Notes: generated by a model from the letters alone, not told the origin. 64,000 nucleotides of DNA from Methanohalophilus portucalensis (GCF_002761295.1 NZ_CP017881.1:979069-1043068); one strand, 5' to 3'. Numbered from the stretch's first letter, positions 29,493-38,959 are shown. Program-made: numbers and translations.

Positions 29493-29831
29493 TCAATTTA
29501 TCTCAACCAGAATTGCCCGGATAGCATTCCTTAAACCAATCAGACGATTGCCAACAACATCCCACACAATCAAATAATCGATTCCGAAATAACCATGAGC
29601 TAAGCGGTCCCGCATACCGACAATCACCCGCCACGGAATGTCAGGATAACTTGCCTTTATCTCATCCGGCACATTCTTAGCGGCCTCACCGATGATTTCG
29701 ATATTCTTCACAACTGCCTTCTGGGTTTTCCTATCGTTAAGAAAATCAGTGAAGTCCATCCCTGAAGTGAAATCTTCAATTTCATCAATCGCTTCAACAA
29801 TATCAGTTAAAAACAACCTGTACTCACGCAT
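29493..29831 (-). CDS. hepT: HepT-like toxin (DUF86, HEPN)
   Basis: A 112-residue HEPN protein with the RX4HXY active motif (RDRLAHGY) followed by FGIDYLIVWD, the classical DUF86 end. GAGGTGG precedes the ATG at 29831. HepT cleaves RNA unless modified by MntA, whose gene lies nine bases upstream in the same operon. Confidence 0.9.
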   Translation of the reverse strand: MREYRLFLTDIVEAIDEIEDFTSGMDFTDFLNDRKTQKAVVKNIEIIGEAAKNVPDEIKASYPDIPWRVIVGMRDRLAHGYFGIDYLIVWDVVGNRLIGLRNAIRAILVEIN

Positions 29832-29840
29832 GAAACCACC

Positions 29841-30140
29841 TCATGCATGCGCATAAACCACTTCTGAAAAAATCCTGCTTTTCAATTCATCCCTTACGGC
29901 ACGTTTCGAGATGATATCTACCTTTGACCCGAACTCGTCTTCAAGAAAAATTCCAAGAGCTGCGAGATCAAAAAGGTCCGCACCTTTCTCAAACTCAACA
30001 AGGAAGTCAATATCGCTGCCGGTTTTGTATTCATTCCTCACTACCGACCCAAAAAGACCTATTTCCTTTACTTTATAGTTCTTTTTCAATTCCGGAAGCA
30101 GCTCATCCAGTCTTCCCAGAATAATATCCCTTTTGATCAT
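29841..30140 (-). CDS. mntA: MntA-like nucleotidyltransferase antitoxin
   Basis: A 99-residue MNT nucleotidyltransferase. The catalytic motif is GSVVRNEYKTGSDIDFLV (GSx10DxD). The start at 30140 (MIKRDIILG) is preferred over 30170 because AAGGGAATCA precedes it. It should AMPylate HepT and so neutralise it. This is the only intact MntA-HepT pair in the window; two orphan and one broken relatives lie elsewhere. Confidence 0.88.
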   Translation of the reverse strand: MIKRDIILGRLDELLPELKKNYKVKEIGLFGSVVRNEYKTGSDIDFLVEFEKGADLFDLAALGIFLEDEFGSKVDIISKRAVRDELKSRIFSEVVYAHA

Positions 30141-30344
30141 ATTGATTCCCTTATGAGATCTTTGGTACACATTTTGGAGGGTCTTTTTATATTATTGCTT
30201 TGGTTGGCATTGTCTGACCACTTATTAATTGACACCCAGATCTACCTTGATTGCAGTGTATAATTAATTTGTGTACGGCTGAGGGATAATAGCCCGATTT
30301 TGCCTCTCTCCTCGTCCAGGAACTTGCTCCGTACTTGCAACTCT

Positions 30345-30983
30345 TTACCGCCAGATATGCAATCCCAGCAATACCAGTCCCTGTTGTATGAAAAACAATG
30401 CAAAGAGGAGATACAGAATTCCCAGACTTCGAAATAGATGAAGATAATACTTGCTTTTCAGGAAATCCCTGCTTTTGCCTACAAACAGGGCAATCACAAC
30501 TTTTGAACCTACAAGCAATGCATAGAATCCGATAACAAACATTACCTGTGCGAGCCTGTCGACCTCAGCAGCCCTGAAGAGAATGGGTCCTCCGATTGCA
30601 ATCCAGAACAGGTAGGGATGGGGATTCAGAAAATTTGCCAGTATGCCTTTTTTCAGGGATTCCTTCTTCAGGTTACTTACTTCGATACTGATGTTTTTGG
30701 TCCTCAGAGAAGCAATACCCAGATGCGTCAGGTAGAGTGCTCCTGCCAGGCTGATAAGGGCGATCACCGAATTTTGCTGCTGGAAATGCATTAGTATGTA
30801 AATTACAGCTGATACTATCAGCAAGTCTGTTATCAGGGGGGAAATAGCAACCTTGAAGCCTTCTTTTGACCCGTGTTGCAGGCTTTCGGATATTGTTATG
30901 GCCATCAGGGGACCCGGAGAAATACCTGCAGCAAAACCAAGAAGGATCCCTGTTATCAGGAATTCTGCAATTTCATACATCAT
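30345..30983 (-). CDS. LysE/RhtB-family amino-acid exporter
   Basis: A 212-residue membrane protein with six helices and the family signature GFAAGISPGPLMAITISESL at the N-terminus, with NPHPYLFWIAIGGP midway. The family exports amino acids such as lysine, threonine or homoserine lactones. Substrate cannot be set from sequence. Confidence 0.9.
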   Translation of the reverse strand: MMYEIAEFLITGILLGFAAGISPGPLMAITISESLQHGSKEGFKVAISPLITDLLIVSAVIYILMHFQQQNSVIALISLAGALYLTHLGIASLRTKNISIEVSNLKKESLKKGILANFLNPHPYLFWIAIGGPILFRAAEVDRLAQVMFVIGFYALLVGSKVVIALFVGKSRDFLKSKYYLHLFRSLGILYLLFALFFIQQGLVLLGLHIWR

Positions 30984-31029
30984 TCTCTCTTCTTATCTTC
31001 GGAAGGATCCATCTACAGGAGTGAAAATT

Positions 31030-31539
31030 TCAGTGCAGTTTGATAGTTTCAGTCTGTTCTGCGACCGTTACTTCAAATTCATCTGCGGGAATGGTTTTGG
31101 TAGGAAAGGTTTCTTCAAACCTGCCGTTCTCAACCTTTATGGTCCGGCTGGCCGCGACTGTGAGGTTCACCTGAGACTGACCTTCTGCAGCATTACCTTC
31201 GATGCGGATATCGTATTTGCCTGAAGGTACATCGGATTCGCGGATTTCCGCCACACCCTCTGAAGCCCTTGCACGTCTGGTCATCCATAACAATATTTTT
31301 ACCCGGACCTTCAGGTTCTTCACATTTTCGGCTATCACCGTTAAACGATTGGGTCTTTCTGGTACTTCTGTGTCAGGCATACGACATTTGTATTTTCCGC
31401 CCTTCACCGGCACGGTCCTGGTAAAGGTCATCGCTATATCCACTGATTCTGCAGAGGATGTGCCGCGTATAGTGACATTATCTCCTGCCCTGGGTTCTGG
31501 GGGTATGATCTCGAAATCCCTGTTCTCTGGATTATTCAT
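31030..31539 (-). CDS. signal-less paralogue of the secreted beta-domain protein at 6.8 kb
   Basis: A 169-residue protein aligned by eye with residues about 45-205 of the protein at 6791-7573: shared blocks include DNVTIRGTS/EDIKINGTS, VKNLKVRVKILLWMT/VKDLNVRVKILFWIT and VPSGKYDIRIEG/VPSGTYDIIIDG. It has no signal peptide and no C-terminal module, and is richer in Arg and Lys. The start is uncertain (31539 or 31608). It may be a truncated copy or a cytoplasmic form. Confidence 0.65.
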   Translation of the reverse strand: MNNPENRDFEIIPPEPRAGDNVTIRGTSSAESVDIAMTFTRTVPVKGGKYKCRMPDTEVPERPNRLTVIAENVKNLKVRVKILLWMTRRARASEGVAEIRESDVPSGKYDIRIEGNAAEGQSQVNLTVAASRTIKVENGRFEETFPTKTIPADEFEVTVAEQTETIKLH

Positions 31540-31682
31540 TGTAATAAAAAATGGCTGGTAGTCCTTTATGTGTCTTTCTGATGGCCGGTTACAGAAGCGT
31601 ATAATCATTATTTTTATAATTATTTTGCAGATCGTTTGCTCTATTTGGGAATTCAGGAAAAGTTGGCAGGAAGATCAAAACT

Positions 31683-31931
31683 TTAGTCGCGGGGAATTGA
31701 CCTGAATATGTCGGATGGGTCATGGACCTTTACAAAGGATTTTTCTTCTTTTATCCTATCAATGACTTCGTCTTTGACGGGCAATTCGTCAACGGGATGC
31801 CAGTCGATAGATTCACAAAAGGAGGCATCAGATTCGGAGATTGTATTGTTTCTGATATAGGTTTCGAAGATCTTGCGTTTGCGTATCTCCTTTTTGAAGT
31901 TGTCTGGTAGGGCCACTGTGTAGCGTTTCAT
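31683..31931 (-). CDS. small basic/acidic protein, possible antitoxin
   Basis: An 82-residue protein. The ATG at 31931 has GGTGATTCT directly upstream. The N-terminus RYTVALPDNFKKEIRKRKIFETYI could form a ribbon-helix-helix strand and helix, and the C-terminal half is acidic (DELPVKDEVIDRI), a layout seen in antitoxins. No toxin partner is adjacent. The function is inferred from shape only. Confidence 0.5.
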   Translation of the reverse strand: MKRYTVALPDNFKKEIRKRKIFETYIRNNTISESDASFCESIDWHPVDELPVKDEVIDRIKEEKSFVKVHDPSDIFRSIPRD

Positions 31932-32398
31932 AGAATCACCATTTGCATATCTATTAAGATGATATATAGCAGCATCTGCATTATTTCGAGCAAAAAACCA
32001 CTTCCAATCGATTTCACAAAACCTTTTCAGATGCAAAAAGAACGCTTATTTTGGAAAATTTGTCAAGAATACATGTAAACAATCGTTTGATGCAAAATCA
32101 GCTCTAATTTGCAATTTATGAAAGAAATTATTCGCAATAATTCTACATGATACAACATTCAGCAAATATTTTCGACTCTGCGTTTTCCCCTTTACAGGCA
32201 TATACATGCCTTCCATACTCTACTATCATCTACGATGCGTAGCATCGTATGTACGTATACATCTAGCAACTCTAAAAAGATGGGGTAATAATTGCAGGAC
32301 AACAAGGTATTCTGGATGATACAACTTTTAATGGAAATTGGAATTTGCATGATAGCAGAACGGAAAAGGAGAAGGCTCTTTATAGAGTAAAAGGATAA
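31932..32398. other. 467-base gap without recognised gene
   Basis: This AT-rich stretch has no convincing coding frame on either strand. It contains the stem-loop at 32231-32249 and promoter-like DNA ahead of the gene at 32408. Nothing else was seen. Confidence 0.5.
32231..32249. other. perfect hairpin
   Basis: TACGATGC and GCATCGTA flank a three-base loop GTA, making an 8-bp perfect stem within a gene-poor stretch. The tight loop could act in a transcript or mark a mobile-element end. Confidence 0.45.
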
Positions 32399-32407
32399 GT
32401 GTTCAGT

Positions 32408-33412
32408 ATGCTGGGTATATTTGGATTGATTGCTGTTGCTGTTTTTATTGTTTTTCTGGTAGGGCTGACTGTGAAGGTATGGATGAACAAGACATATTCG
32501 GGCACGAAAAAGGTTTTTTTGAGCCTGGCTGTGCTGCTTTTCATGATTGTTCTTGTTTATGGATTGTTCTTTTTTGTACTGGTAGACAGTGACCAGGCGT
32601 CCTATTATACAACCGGTGGAAAACACTTTGAAGATATAGATAATGAAATGATACTGGAGAATGCAAAAGAGGCAGATTATCAGGTCCAGGGTCCGTTCTA
32701 TGTCAATGTAAGGCCCCAGGATTCAGCAGGCATATATCCGGATGACCTTCCAGAACTTGAGCAACATCTCGGTACTGACTATATTTTAAAATTCAGCACC
32801 TATTACTATAATGCAGATAAGATAATGGAGATCTTTTTTATAGCTGAGGATGAGACAATCATTACTTTCTTCAACTACAGCCGACCGGATCCTTACTTTT
32901 CTCCCTTTAAAGTAGAGCACCTGCCAGATGACAGGTGGATGATCGACAGGATGATTGCAGTCTTTGGGTTTGATGAGCAAACAGCCAGGAGTCATCTGCA
33001 GGAAATGAAAACAGAAATCGAAAATGAGAATCGGCCAAAAATGGAAGTAGCCAGACCCATTGTACCGTCTGCCCTGTATGCTGACCTGCAAAAGATGAGC
33101 ACCAGTTCAAATTTTTCATTGACCTACGGAGAAGGCAATACTGCCCTTATGTTTTATGAGGATGAGCGGCTTGCGGGCAAGATAAATTGCGTGGTCCCAA
33201 ACCACAGAATAGTTCATGAGACAGATGAGGCAACCTATACTGTTAAGGTTGACAAATTGGGTGGCGTGGATCTGTATGTGGAACTTGCTGCCGGAGAAAG
33301 AATCCCTGAAGAAACATACACTGCAGGGTTCAAGAAGATGTTCAGAGATATTGGATTGCCTGAGGCAGCCGTGGAGGAGTATGAATTCAATTATTCATCT
33401 TCTGCGTGGTGA
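32408..33412 (+). CDS. uncharacterised membrane-anchored protein
   Basis: A 334-residue protein with two N-terminal helices (about residues 2-24 and 36-58) and a large soluble domain after them, probably outside the membrane. The domain is rich in Tyr, Phe and acidic residues and shows no recognisable motif. ATG 32408 and GTG 32399 are both possible starts. No neighbours suggest a function. Confidence 0.7.
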   Translation: MLGIFGLIAVAVFIVFLVGLTVKVWMNKTYSGTKKVFLSLAVLLFMIVLVYGLFFFVLVDSDQASYYTTGGKHFEDIDNEMILENAKEADYQVQGPFYVNVRPQDSAGIYPDDLPELEQHLGTDYILKFSTYYYNADKIMEIFFIAEDETIITFFNYSRPDPYFSPFKVEHLPDDRWMIDRMIAVFGFDEQTARSHLQEMKTEIENENRPKMEVARPIVPSALYADLQKMSTSSNFSLTYGEGNTALMFYEDERLAGKINCVVPNHRIVHETDEATYTVKVDKLGGVDLYVELAAGERIPEETYTAGFKKMFRDIGLPEAAVEEYEFNYSSSAW

Positions 33413-33549
33413 AAACGGGTGGATACATTCCATCCGGGTATGTGAGATGGTTAGGGGCTTTGTTTTGTCAGGCAACAATGTTGCCCCTTCAACATCTACA
33501 GTTCCCACAATGGCCCTTAAATCCCGTTGGCTGTGTTATCACCAGATTC

Positions 33550-33717
33550 ATGGAAAATGTTAAAGTTGAAATCTACAAATCGTCTTTGGCAGTGATCTGC
33601 CTTAGAATGCAGGGTCCGGACCAGGAAACCCCAACTGTGTGGCTACATTTCATTGCTTCAAGGCACGGGCTTTTCCCTAAAATCTCTCAGGAGCTAGCAA
33701 AAATTATGGGGATGTGA
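33550..33717 (+). CDS. possible 55-residue protein
   Basis: A short frame starting MENVKVEIYKSSLAVICLRM and ending ISQELAKIMGM has the composition of real protein rather than AT noise. It follows a frame with no clear ribosome site, and the family is not recognised. It may be the remains of a longer gene. Confidence 0.25.
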   Translation: MENVKVEIYKSSLAVICLRMQGPDQETPTVWLHFIASRHGLFPKISQELAKIMGM

Positions 33718-33850
33718 AGAGTTTATTGAGTGTAAGCAAGAAAACCATATCTGCAATCTGATGAAATTGGATCCTAAAAAACCATTATATATTTATTAGT
33801 CAATTCACATAAAGAACAATTTATAAAAGGAAAATCCGGAGAAATAAAAC

Positions 33851-34435
33851 ATGAAAAAGACTGTAGAAAACCTGTCAAAAGCGTTTGTCGGCGAAAGCCA
33901 GGCCAGAAACCGATATACAATTTATTCCAAGGTTGCTAAAAAGGAAGGTTTCGAGCAAATTGCCGATCTTTTCCTCCTCACAGCCGAAAACGAAAGAGAG
34001 CATGCAAAATGGAGTTTCCGTCTGATCAATGAGTTGAAAGAAGAAAGCGGGGAATCCTTCGATGACATTGCAATTCAGGCTGACGTTCCGAACGACTACG
34101 GCACAACCGCCGAGAACCTAAAAGCCGCGATCAACGGTGAGGATTACGAGACCACCACCATGTATCCCGAATTCGCACAGGTGGCTGAAGACGAGAACCT
34201 GCCTGAGATCGCAGCAAGACTCAGAGCCATCGGCAAAGCTGAAATGCATCACAAAGAACGCTTTGAAAAACTTCTCCGGGAAGTGGAAAATGAGACCGTT
34301 TTCAAAAAGGAAAAAGAGGTTGAATGGGTCTGCCGCAAATGTGGCTATGTGCACAAAGGACCCGAACCTCCCGAAGAATGTCCTTCATGTGATCATCCGT
34401 ACAACTATTTCGAGAGAAAGTGCGAAGAGTATTGA
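33851..34435 (+). CDS. rbr: rubrerythrin
   Basis: A 194-residue diiron peroxidase. The four-helix domain has the paired Glu motifs ESQARNRYTIYS and ENEREHAKW, then the second half EFAQVAEDE and GKAEMHHKERF. The C-terminal rubredoxin-like domain binds one iron through CRKCGY and CPSC. It reduces hydrogen peroxide for this anaerobe. An AT-rich promoter lies at 33.78-33.83 kb. Confidence 0.96.
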   Translation: MKKTVENLSKAFVGESQARNRYTIYSKVAKKEGFEQIADLFLLTAENEREHAKWSFRLINELKEESGESFDDIAIQADVPNDYGTTAENLKAAINGEDYETTTMYPEFAQVAEDENLPEIAARLRAIGKAEMHHKERFEKLLREVENETVFKKEKEVEWVCRKCGYVHKGPEPPEECPSCDHPYNYFERKCEEY

Positions 34436-34556
34436 TAGTTTTAATGAGGTTTCAAAAAATTGCAATCCTCTTTCCTTCAATTTTTTTGTGATAAAAACGC
34501 TGAACTAGTCTATTTTTTTGAAAAAGAGCAATCACACTGGAATGTATTTCATCTCT

Positions 34557-34632
34557 TAATCATATCTGCCAGACCAATCAGAATTACTTCTTACTCTGCA
34601 ATCTCCTGCATTTGTGGAGAAAAACCGGCCTG
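34557..34632 (-). pseudogene. 3' remnant of an ATPase_2/DUF234-type gene (copy 1)
   Basis: On the minus strand this reads AGFSPQMQEIAE, a TAA, then EVILIGLADM. It matches the C-terminal end of the intact ATPase at 46544 (SGFTEQARQFAEEHDFVLYT followed by LADM) and the remnants at 40.3 and 41.15 kb. Only the last 25 codons survive. Confidence 0.6.
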
Positions 34633-34705
34633 ATTTATCTAATCGGGAAAGTGAAACTATTACTGATAGGTTTATATAGGTATCATTATATAGTGATAGG
34701 TACAG

Positions 34706-35728
34706 ATGATAAGTGCAGAAACTACTGATTGGAACAACGTACAAAATCATATCCGCAAAGACCTGGATATTTCGCCACAATCCCTCTATACCGACATCAC
34801 TACGTTAAGCGAAAATATTGCGGTGGATCTTCCTATCTATCCTGATCTAATTGTAGAAGAAAATGATGCAATCTATTTTATTGGGATTAAATCGAAAGCC
34901 AGTGTAGACGTTATTGCAAAATTGAATCTTCTTCGGGATTTCTGTCTCAAAAACACATTCCCAAAAAAAATACAATTGGCTATTGCTGCCAAATCCTTTC
35001 CTGTACGAGAAAAACTGCTCATGGACCAACTGGATATCACCATGGTAAAACTTCCCTGGTCCATTAAACTCACCACTGAAAAACAGTCCAAACCCAGCAA
35101 CCATCGAATAACTTCGGCCAAATCATGGAAAATAGTATCCCGCCTTTTGAAAGAAAAGAAAACCTCTATCCGGCAGCTGGCAATTCTTGAAGATATATCG
35201 TACGGCTGGGCACACAAAACAACCCAGGCACTTATTCAGCAGAATATTGTGAAAAAGGAAAACAACCGTGTAAGTATTTCTAATGCTGATAAACTGCTAA
35301 ATGGTATTGCGTGGGAGCGTCCTCTAAATAAACTTAAACGTTGCGAGATCCAGATCCCTTTCAGTGAATCGATGGTTGCAGCAAGGGAAATTACCCGGGC
35401 TTTTTCGATGCAGCACAACATACCAGTCGGATTTACTTCATACACGGCAGCGGCTTTGTATACCGGCTATGGGGTACGTAATGATACAGTTTACTTATAC
35501 CTGAATGATGAGCATATAGATTATTTTAAAGAATTATTCGAATCCTCTTCGAGAAATAGTATAAAGGCGATAATCTATAGGCCTGACAGAGAAGTTTTCC
35601 AGAACACTCTGGAAAAAGAGGGTGTCCGGATCGTATCCGCTTCCCAGACACTTCTGGATCTGGCAGGCATGGGATATTCTGCAATGGATATTACAAAAGC
35701 AATGGTTGCAAAATATGAGTTCTTATGA
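34706..35728 (+). CDS. AbiEi-like antitoxin/regulator of a type IV toxin-antitoxin pair
   Basis: A 340-residue protein. The N-terminal third resembles a restriction-nuclease-like fold fragment (VEENDAIYFIGIKSK). A winged-helix segment lies at about 135-195 (KIVSRLLKEKKTSIRQLAI). The remainder resembles AbiEi C-terminal domains, with GFTSYTAAALYTGYG and a closing DLAGMGYSAMDITKAMVAKY. AbiEi proteins repress and counteract AbiEii nucleotidyltransferases. It overlaps the next gene by 14 bases. The long N-terminal extension is unusual for AbiEi, which is nearer 200-280 residues. Confidence 0.65.
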   Translation: MISAETTDWNNVQNHIRKDLDISPQSLYTDITTLSENIAVDLPIYPDLIVEENDAIYFIGIKSKASVDVIAKLNLLRDFCLKNTFPKKIQLAIAAKSFPVREKLLMDQLDITMVKLPWSIKLTTEKQSKPSNHRITSAKSWKIVSRLLKEKKTSIRQLAILEDISYGWAHKTTQALIQQNIVKKENNRVSISNADKLLNGIAWERPLNKLKRCEIQIPFSESMVAAREITRAFSMQHNIPVGFTSYTAAALYTGYGVRNDTVYLYLNDEHIDYFKELFESSSRNSIKAIIYRPDREVFQNTLEKEGVRIVSASQTLLDLAGMGYSAMDITKAMVAKYEFL

Positions 35729-36461
35729 AAAAATGAGTGAAATAATTAATTTTTCACTGGATGAATTACGTGTAATTACCAGATATCTCCATGAAAGAGA
35801 GGATACCGATAACCCTACAACCGTGTTAATTGGCGGATGGGCAGTCGATTCATATAACCCCTGGTATGGCTCAGTAGATATCGATCTCATTACCAATAAC
35901 AGTACACGAAATAGTCTAAATTACTATCTGCGAAAAGAGCGTGATTTTGTACCATACAGACTGCCCGGACAACCCCGGAGTGTAAAAAAAGTAACCAAAG
36001 CAGGGTCTGTAATTATTGATTTTGCGACAAGAGAAAAACTATTTCCTTTTGAAGGGACACATGAGTATTTAGATTTCAGTATTCTTGACGGAAACACTGA
36101 AACCAGGGCAATTCGGGGTAACATTGAAATGGCAGTGCCCAACAGAGCAACGTTGATTGTTCTGAAGTTAAAAGCTGTATGGGATCGAAATAATAGAATA
36201 TCCCAAAGAAAAAGTTATGATATTGAATGGGAATCCGGAAAACTTGTCAAAGACTATGCAGATATTCTTGCATTAATTGACCCCAATAATGGTGGGAATG
36301 ATGTGGAAATCTCCGTCTTAGGTAAATTTATGAACACATATCCATTTCTAAAAGAATCTCTTGCATCAGTAAGTGAATCAGATGATGGAATCGAAAAATA
36401 TGGCAGAATGCCAGAAAGCACCGCTAAAACGATTATTGGACAGATACTTTCTTTGATTTGA
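35715..36461 (+). CDS. AbiEii-like nucleotidyltransferase
   Basis: A 248-residue nucleotidyltransferase with the motif GGWAVDSYNPW (about 40-50) followed by SVDIDLI, whose DxD binds the metal. Downstream helices include ATLIVLKLKAVWDR. The start at 35715 overlaps the upstream regulator gene by 14 bases, typical of AbiE operons where the toxin is the GTP-preferring nucleotidyltransferase that modifies tRNA. The size is near the family norm. Whether it acts as a phage-defence module here is inference. Confidence 0.68.
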   Translation: MSSYEKMSEIINFSLDELRVITRYLHEREDTDNPTTVLIGGWAVDSYNPWYGSVDIDLITNNSTRNSLNYYLRKERDFVPYRLPGQPRSVKKVTKAGSVIIDFATREKLFPFEGTHEYLDFSILDGNTETRAIRGNIEMAVPNRATLIVLKLKAVWDRNNRISQRKSYDIEWESGKLVKDYADILALIDPNNGGNDVEISVLGKFMNTYPFLKESLASVSESDDGIEKYGRMPESTAKTIIGQILSLI

Positions 36462-36620
36462 TTAAGGTCATTTAATGGCTAAAATCACACTGGAGATTTC
36501 CTTTCTGCCCATCCTTCTTAAAATAATAGCAACCCCGGAAGATTGTAGAAAGCAAATTTACCATTCTACAACCCCCGGACTTCTGTTTTTGTGGCAGTTC
36601 AAATCAATTTCTCAAAAATC

Positions 36621-37367
36621 TTACTGGACAATGTATGTAACCCGGACTGACATTGAAACCCTGGACTCTCCCGGCTCAATTGGTGTTGCCGGTTCTTCAG
36701 CAGCATCCATTGCCACACTCTCTTCATAATATGTTCTTGGCTGTGTACCATCGGATATCGATGATGACTTCACACCTACGATCTCCACACCCAGATTCTC
36801 AGCCAGTACTTCGGCCTTTGATGATGCATCGGCCACAGCTTCGGTGATCAGGTCCTCATGCAATTCTTTCTGTTTTTCATCAGATACACTAAAAGAAACT
36901 CCGCCGATCTGATTTGCTCCTGCAGATGCAGACCTGTCAATAATCTCTCCGAGGATATCGAGGTTTGTAGTGGTAATCTGCACACTATTGGAAGCTGAAT
37001 ACCCTTCAATTGTCCGTGTCTCTTCTCCATAGTTGTATTCAGGCCTCACAGAAACATGTGATGTCCGGATATCTTCATCCTCCAGACCAAGATCCTTAAG
37101 TTCCTCGATAACCGCATTCATGACATCTGCATTCTCCTGACTCGCTTCTTCTGCAGTGGGAGCCATGATCTCTGCACCAATGTTCAGAGTTGCAGTGTCG
37201 GGCATAACCATCATTTCTGCATTTCCATTCATTTGCAGAGTGTTTTCTGAATCACTGTCAGATCCATCGACAGATCCTGCATACAATGTGGCTGCCATTA
37301 GCACCAGCACTACTGAAAGTGCAATTATGATGTAATATGACTTATCTTTATTATTTTCCTGAGCCAT
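36621..37367 (-). CDS. SIMPL (DUF541) domain protein
   Basis: A 248-residue protein with one N-terminal helix (about 13-33) and a DUF541/SIMPL domain from about 45: MNGNAEMMVMPDTATLNIGA, then EDEDIRTSHVSVRPEYNYG and EGYSASNSVQI. The ATG at 37367 follows AGGAGAGGATAAA. The family is periplasmic or extracellular, found in oxidative-stress and signalling contexts, with no agreed reaction. Confidence 0.88.
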   Translation of the reverse strand: MAQENNKDKSYYIIIALSVVLVLMAATLYAGSVDGSDSDSENTLQMNGNAEMMVMPDTATLNIGAEIMAPTAEEASQENADVMNAVIEELKDLGLEDEDIRTSHVSVRPEYNYGEETRTIEGYSASNSVQITTTNLDILGEIIDRSASAGANQIGGVSFSVSDEKQKELHEDLITEAVADASSKAEVLAENLGVEIVGVKSSSISDGTQPRTYYEESVAMDAAEEPATPIEPGESRVSMSVRVTYIVQ

Positions 37368-37645
37368 TTTATCCTCTCCTTTATTCATATACTAGATGTA
37401 CCGCCATGTATTAAAAAATTGGCTAAGGTTCGGATTCGTTCGAAGTTACATCAAAAGAGACAGACAGAGAAAACCCCTTCTCTGCTCCGGTATTTCTAAT
37501 CCACTTCTTATGCTAAAGAATAGTTTATAACGTCTGCTGACACCCCAAACGTTAGTTGTGCAAATCTCTCAGGTTGCAAACGTGCAAAATTTGCAAAAAG
37601 ACTATTAATTTGTCTTTTAATCCCTAATGGCAGGGGAATATTCCA

Positions 37646-38959
37646 ATGATGGATAACAGGGATGATCTGGTTCATATTCTACATGATACCCGTTTAAACA
37701 CTGTTTTATCCTGGGCTATCGTACTGGTACTTATATTCCTGGCAACCGTGAATTTTTTTGAAGGACGTTTCACATGGACAATTCTAATAATCTTTATAGT
37801 AATTATCGTTATTTTGCCAGGAGTATTTTTTTGTAAGCCATCGGTAATGCCATCCTGGTTACTGTTGCTTCTGGTACTGATCCCTATTGTTGGAAATACA
37901 ACAGCCTATTACTTTTTCCTTACACGAATTCCTGTGTATATCTCAGTCGCTACGCTCTCCCTTTTAATTGTAGCGGAATTAAACTGGTTTACTTCAGTGC
38001 GAATGAATCCAAAATTTGCAATTTATCTGGTGATAATTACGACACTTGCTGTAACCGGCATGTGGCATTTCATGAGATGGGTGCTGGACGTAATGATTGG
38101 AACCACATTTCTCCTTGATGGCCGCTCGGTGGATGCAATCAATGCTGCAGTAATGTATGAATTCATCTATGCACTGATTGCTGGTATAGTTGCAGGTGTT
38201 TTGTTTGGATGGTATTTCAAAACCATGATGAAAAAAGGCGCTTCCAGCATAATATTTCCAGACAGGGGTATGGTTGCATCTCAGGAACACATCTATTCAG
38301 AACCGCCGAAGGTTATTAGGAAACTACTGGGGTTATCTGTCCAGAGGCAAAAGAATATAACAATATTTCTGCAGGCATGTCTTGTAGTATTATTCATATT
38401 TGGTATTTTTTCAAGGGAACTGCACATATTGCGAAGTGCATTTTTAGCACTGATAATTACCTTCGTGCCTGCATTTATGAGACACAGGCATAATCTTTCT
38501 CTTGATCCGTCACTAACTTTGTGGATAACGATTGCAGTATTCCTTGATGCTATTGGTACATTTTGGTTATATGATAACCTTGCCAGATGGGATAATCTGA
38601 CCCACGCCGCATCTTCAAGTACGGTTGCGGCTGCAGGATATGTAATTTTAAGGGCTATTGATATTTATGACCCCGAAATTAACATACCACCAAGAACGAT
38701 GTTTGTATTTATCCCCCTGTTCATCCTTTCAGTAGGTGTCATGTGGGAGATTCTGGAATTCATAACCGATGAGCTGACATTGATGCTTGGAATAGATGCT
38801 TTTTATTCCCAGCATGGTATTCATGATACAATGGGTGATATGCTATTCAATTTGATAGGATCTATTGTAGTGGCTTTCTGGGGCACCGTCTATCTAAATA
38901 GCCTGTCCTATAAAATCGCAGAACTATTTGAGAAAAGATTTGATAGCAAGAAACAATAA
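37646..38959 (+). CDS. multi-spanning membrane protein with DUF2238-like C-terminus
   Basis: A 437-residue protein with about ten helices. The second half matches in style the YjdF/DUF2238 family: DAIGTFWLYDNLARWDNLTHAASS, MWEILEFITDEL and QHGIHDTMGDMLFNLIGS, with conserved His and Asp residues. The first half contains four helices and a cytoplasmic loop. Role unknown. The upstream region holds several TGCAAA repeats, which might be regulatory. Confidence 0.7.
   Translation: MMDNRDDLVHILHDTRLNTVLSWAIVLVLIFLATVNFFEGRFTWTILIIFIVIIVILPGVFFCKPSVMPSWLLLLLVLIPIVGNTTAYYFFLTRIPVYISVATLSLLIVAELNWFTSVRMNPKFAIYLVIITTLAVTGMWHFMRWVLDVMIGTTFLLDGRSVDAINAAVMYEFIYALIAGIVAGVLFGWYFKTMMKKGASSIIFPDRGMVASQEHIYSEPPKVIRKLLGLSVQRQKNITIFLQACLVVLFIFGIFSRELHILRSAFLALIITFVPAFMRHRHNLSLDPSLTLWITIAVFLDAIGTFWLYDNLARWDNLTHAASSSTVAAAGYVILRAIDIYDPEINIPPRTMFVFIPLFILSVGVMWEILEFITDELTLMLGIDAFYSQHGIHDTMGDMLFNLIGSIVVAFWGTVYLNSLSYKIAELFEKRFDSKKQ

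Noticed and set aside
36475-36729. 84-codon frame overlapping the SIMPL gene
   Set aside because: It runs antisense into the 3' end of the SIMPL gene and has no ribosome site or motif.
37389-37645. possible replication origin or regulatory array (several TGCAAA words)
   Set aside because: Only a few short AT-biased words in a 257-base intergenic region, without ORB-like repeats or an orc1/cdc6 gene nearby.
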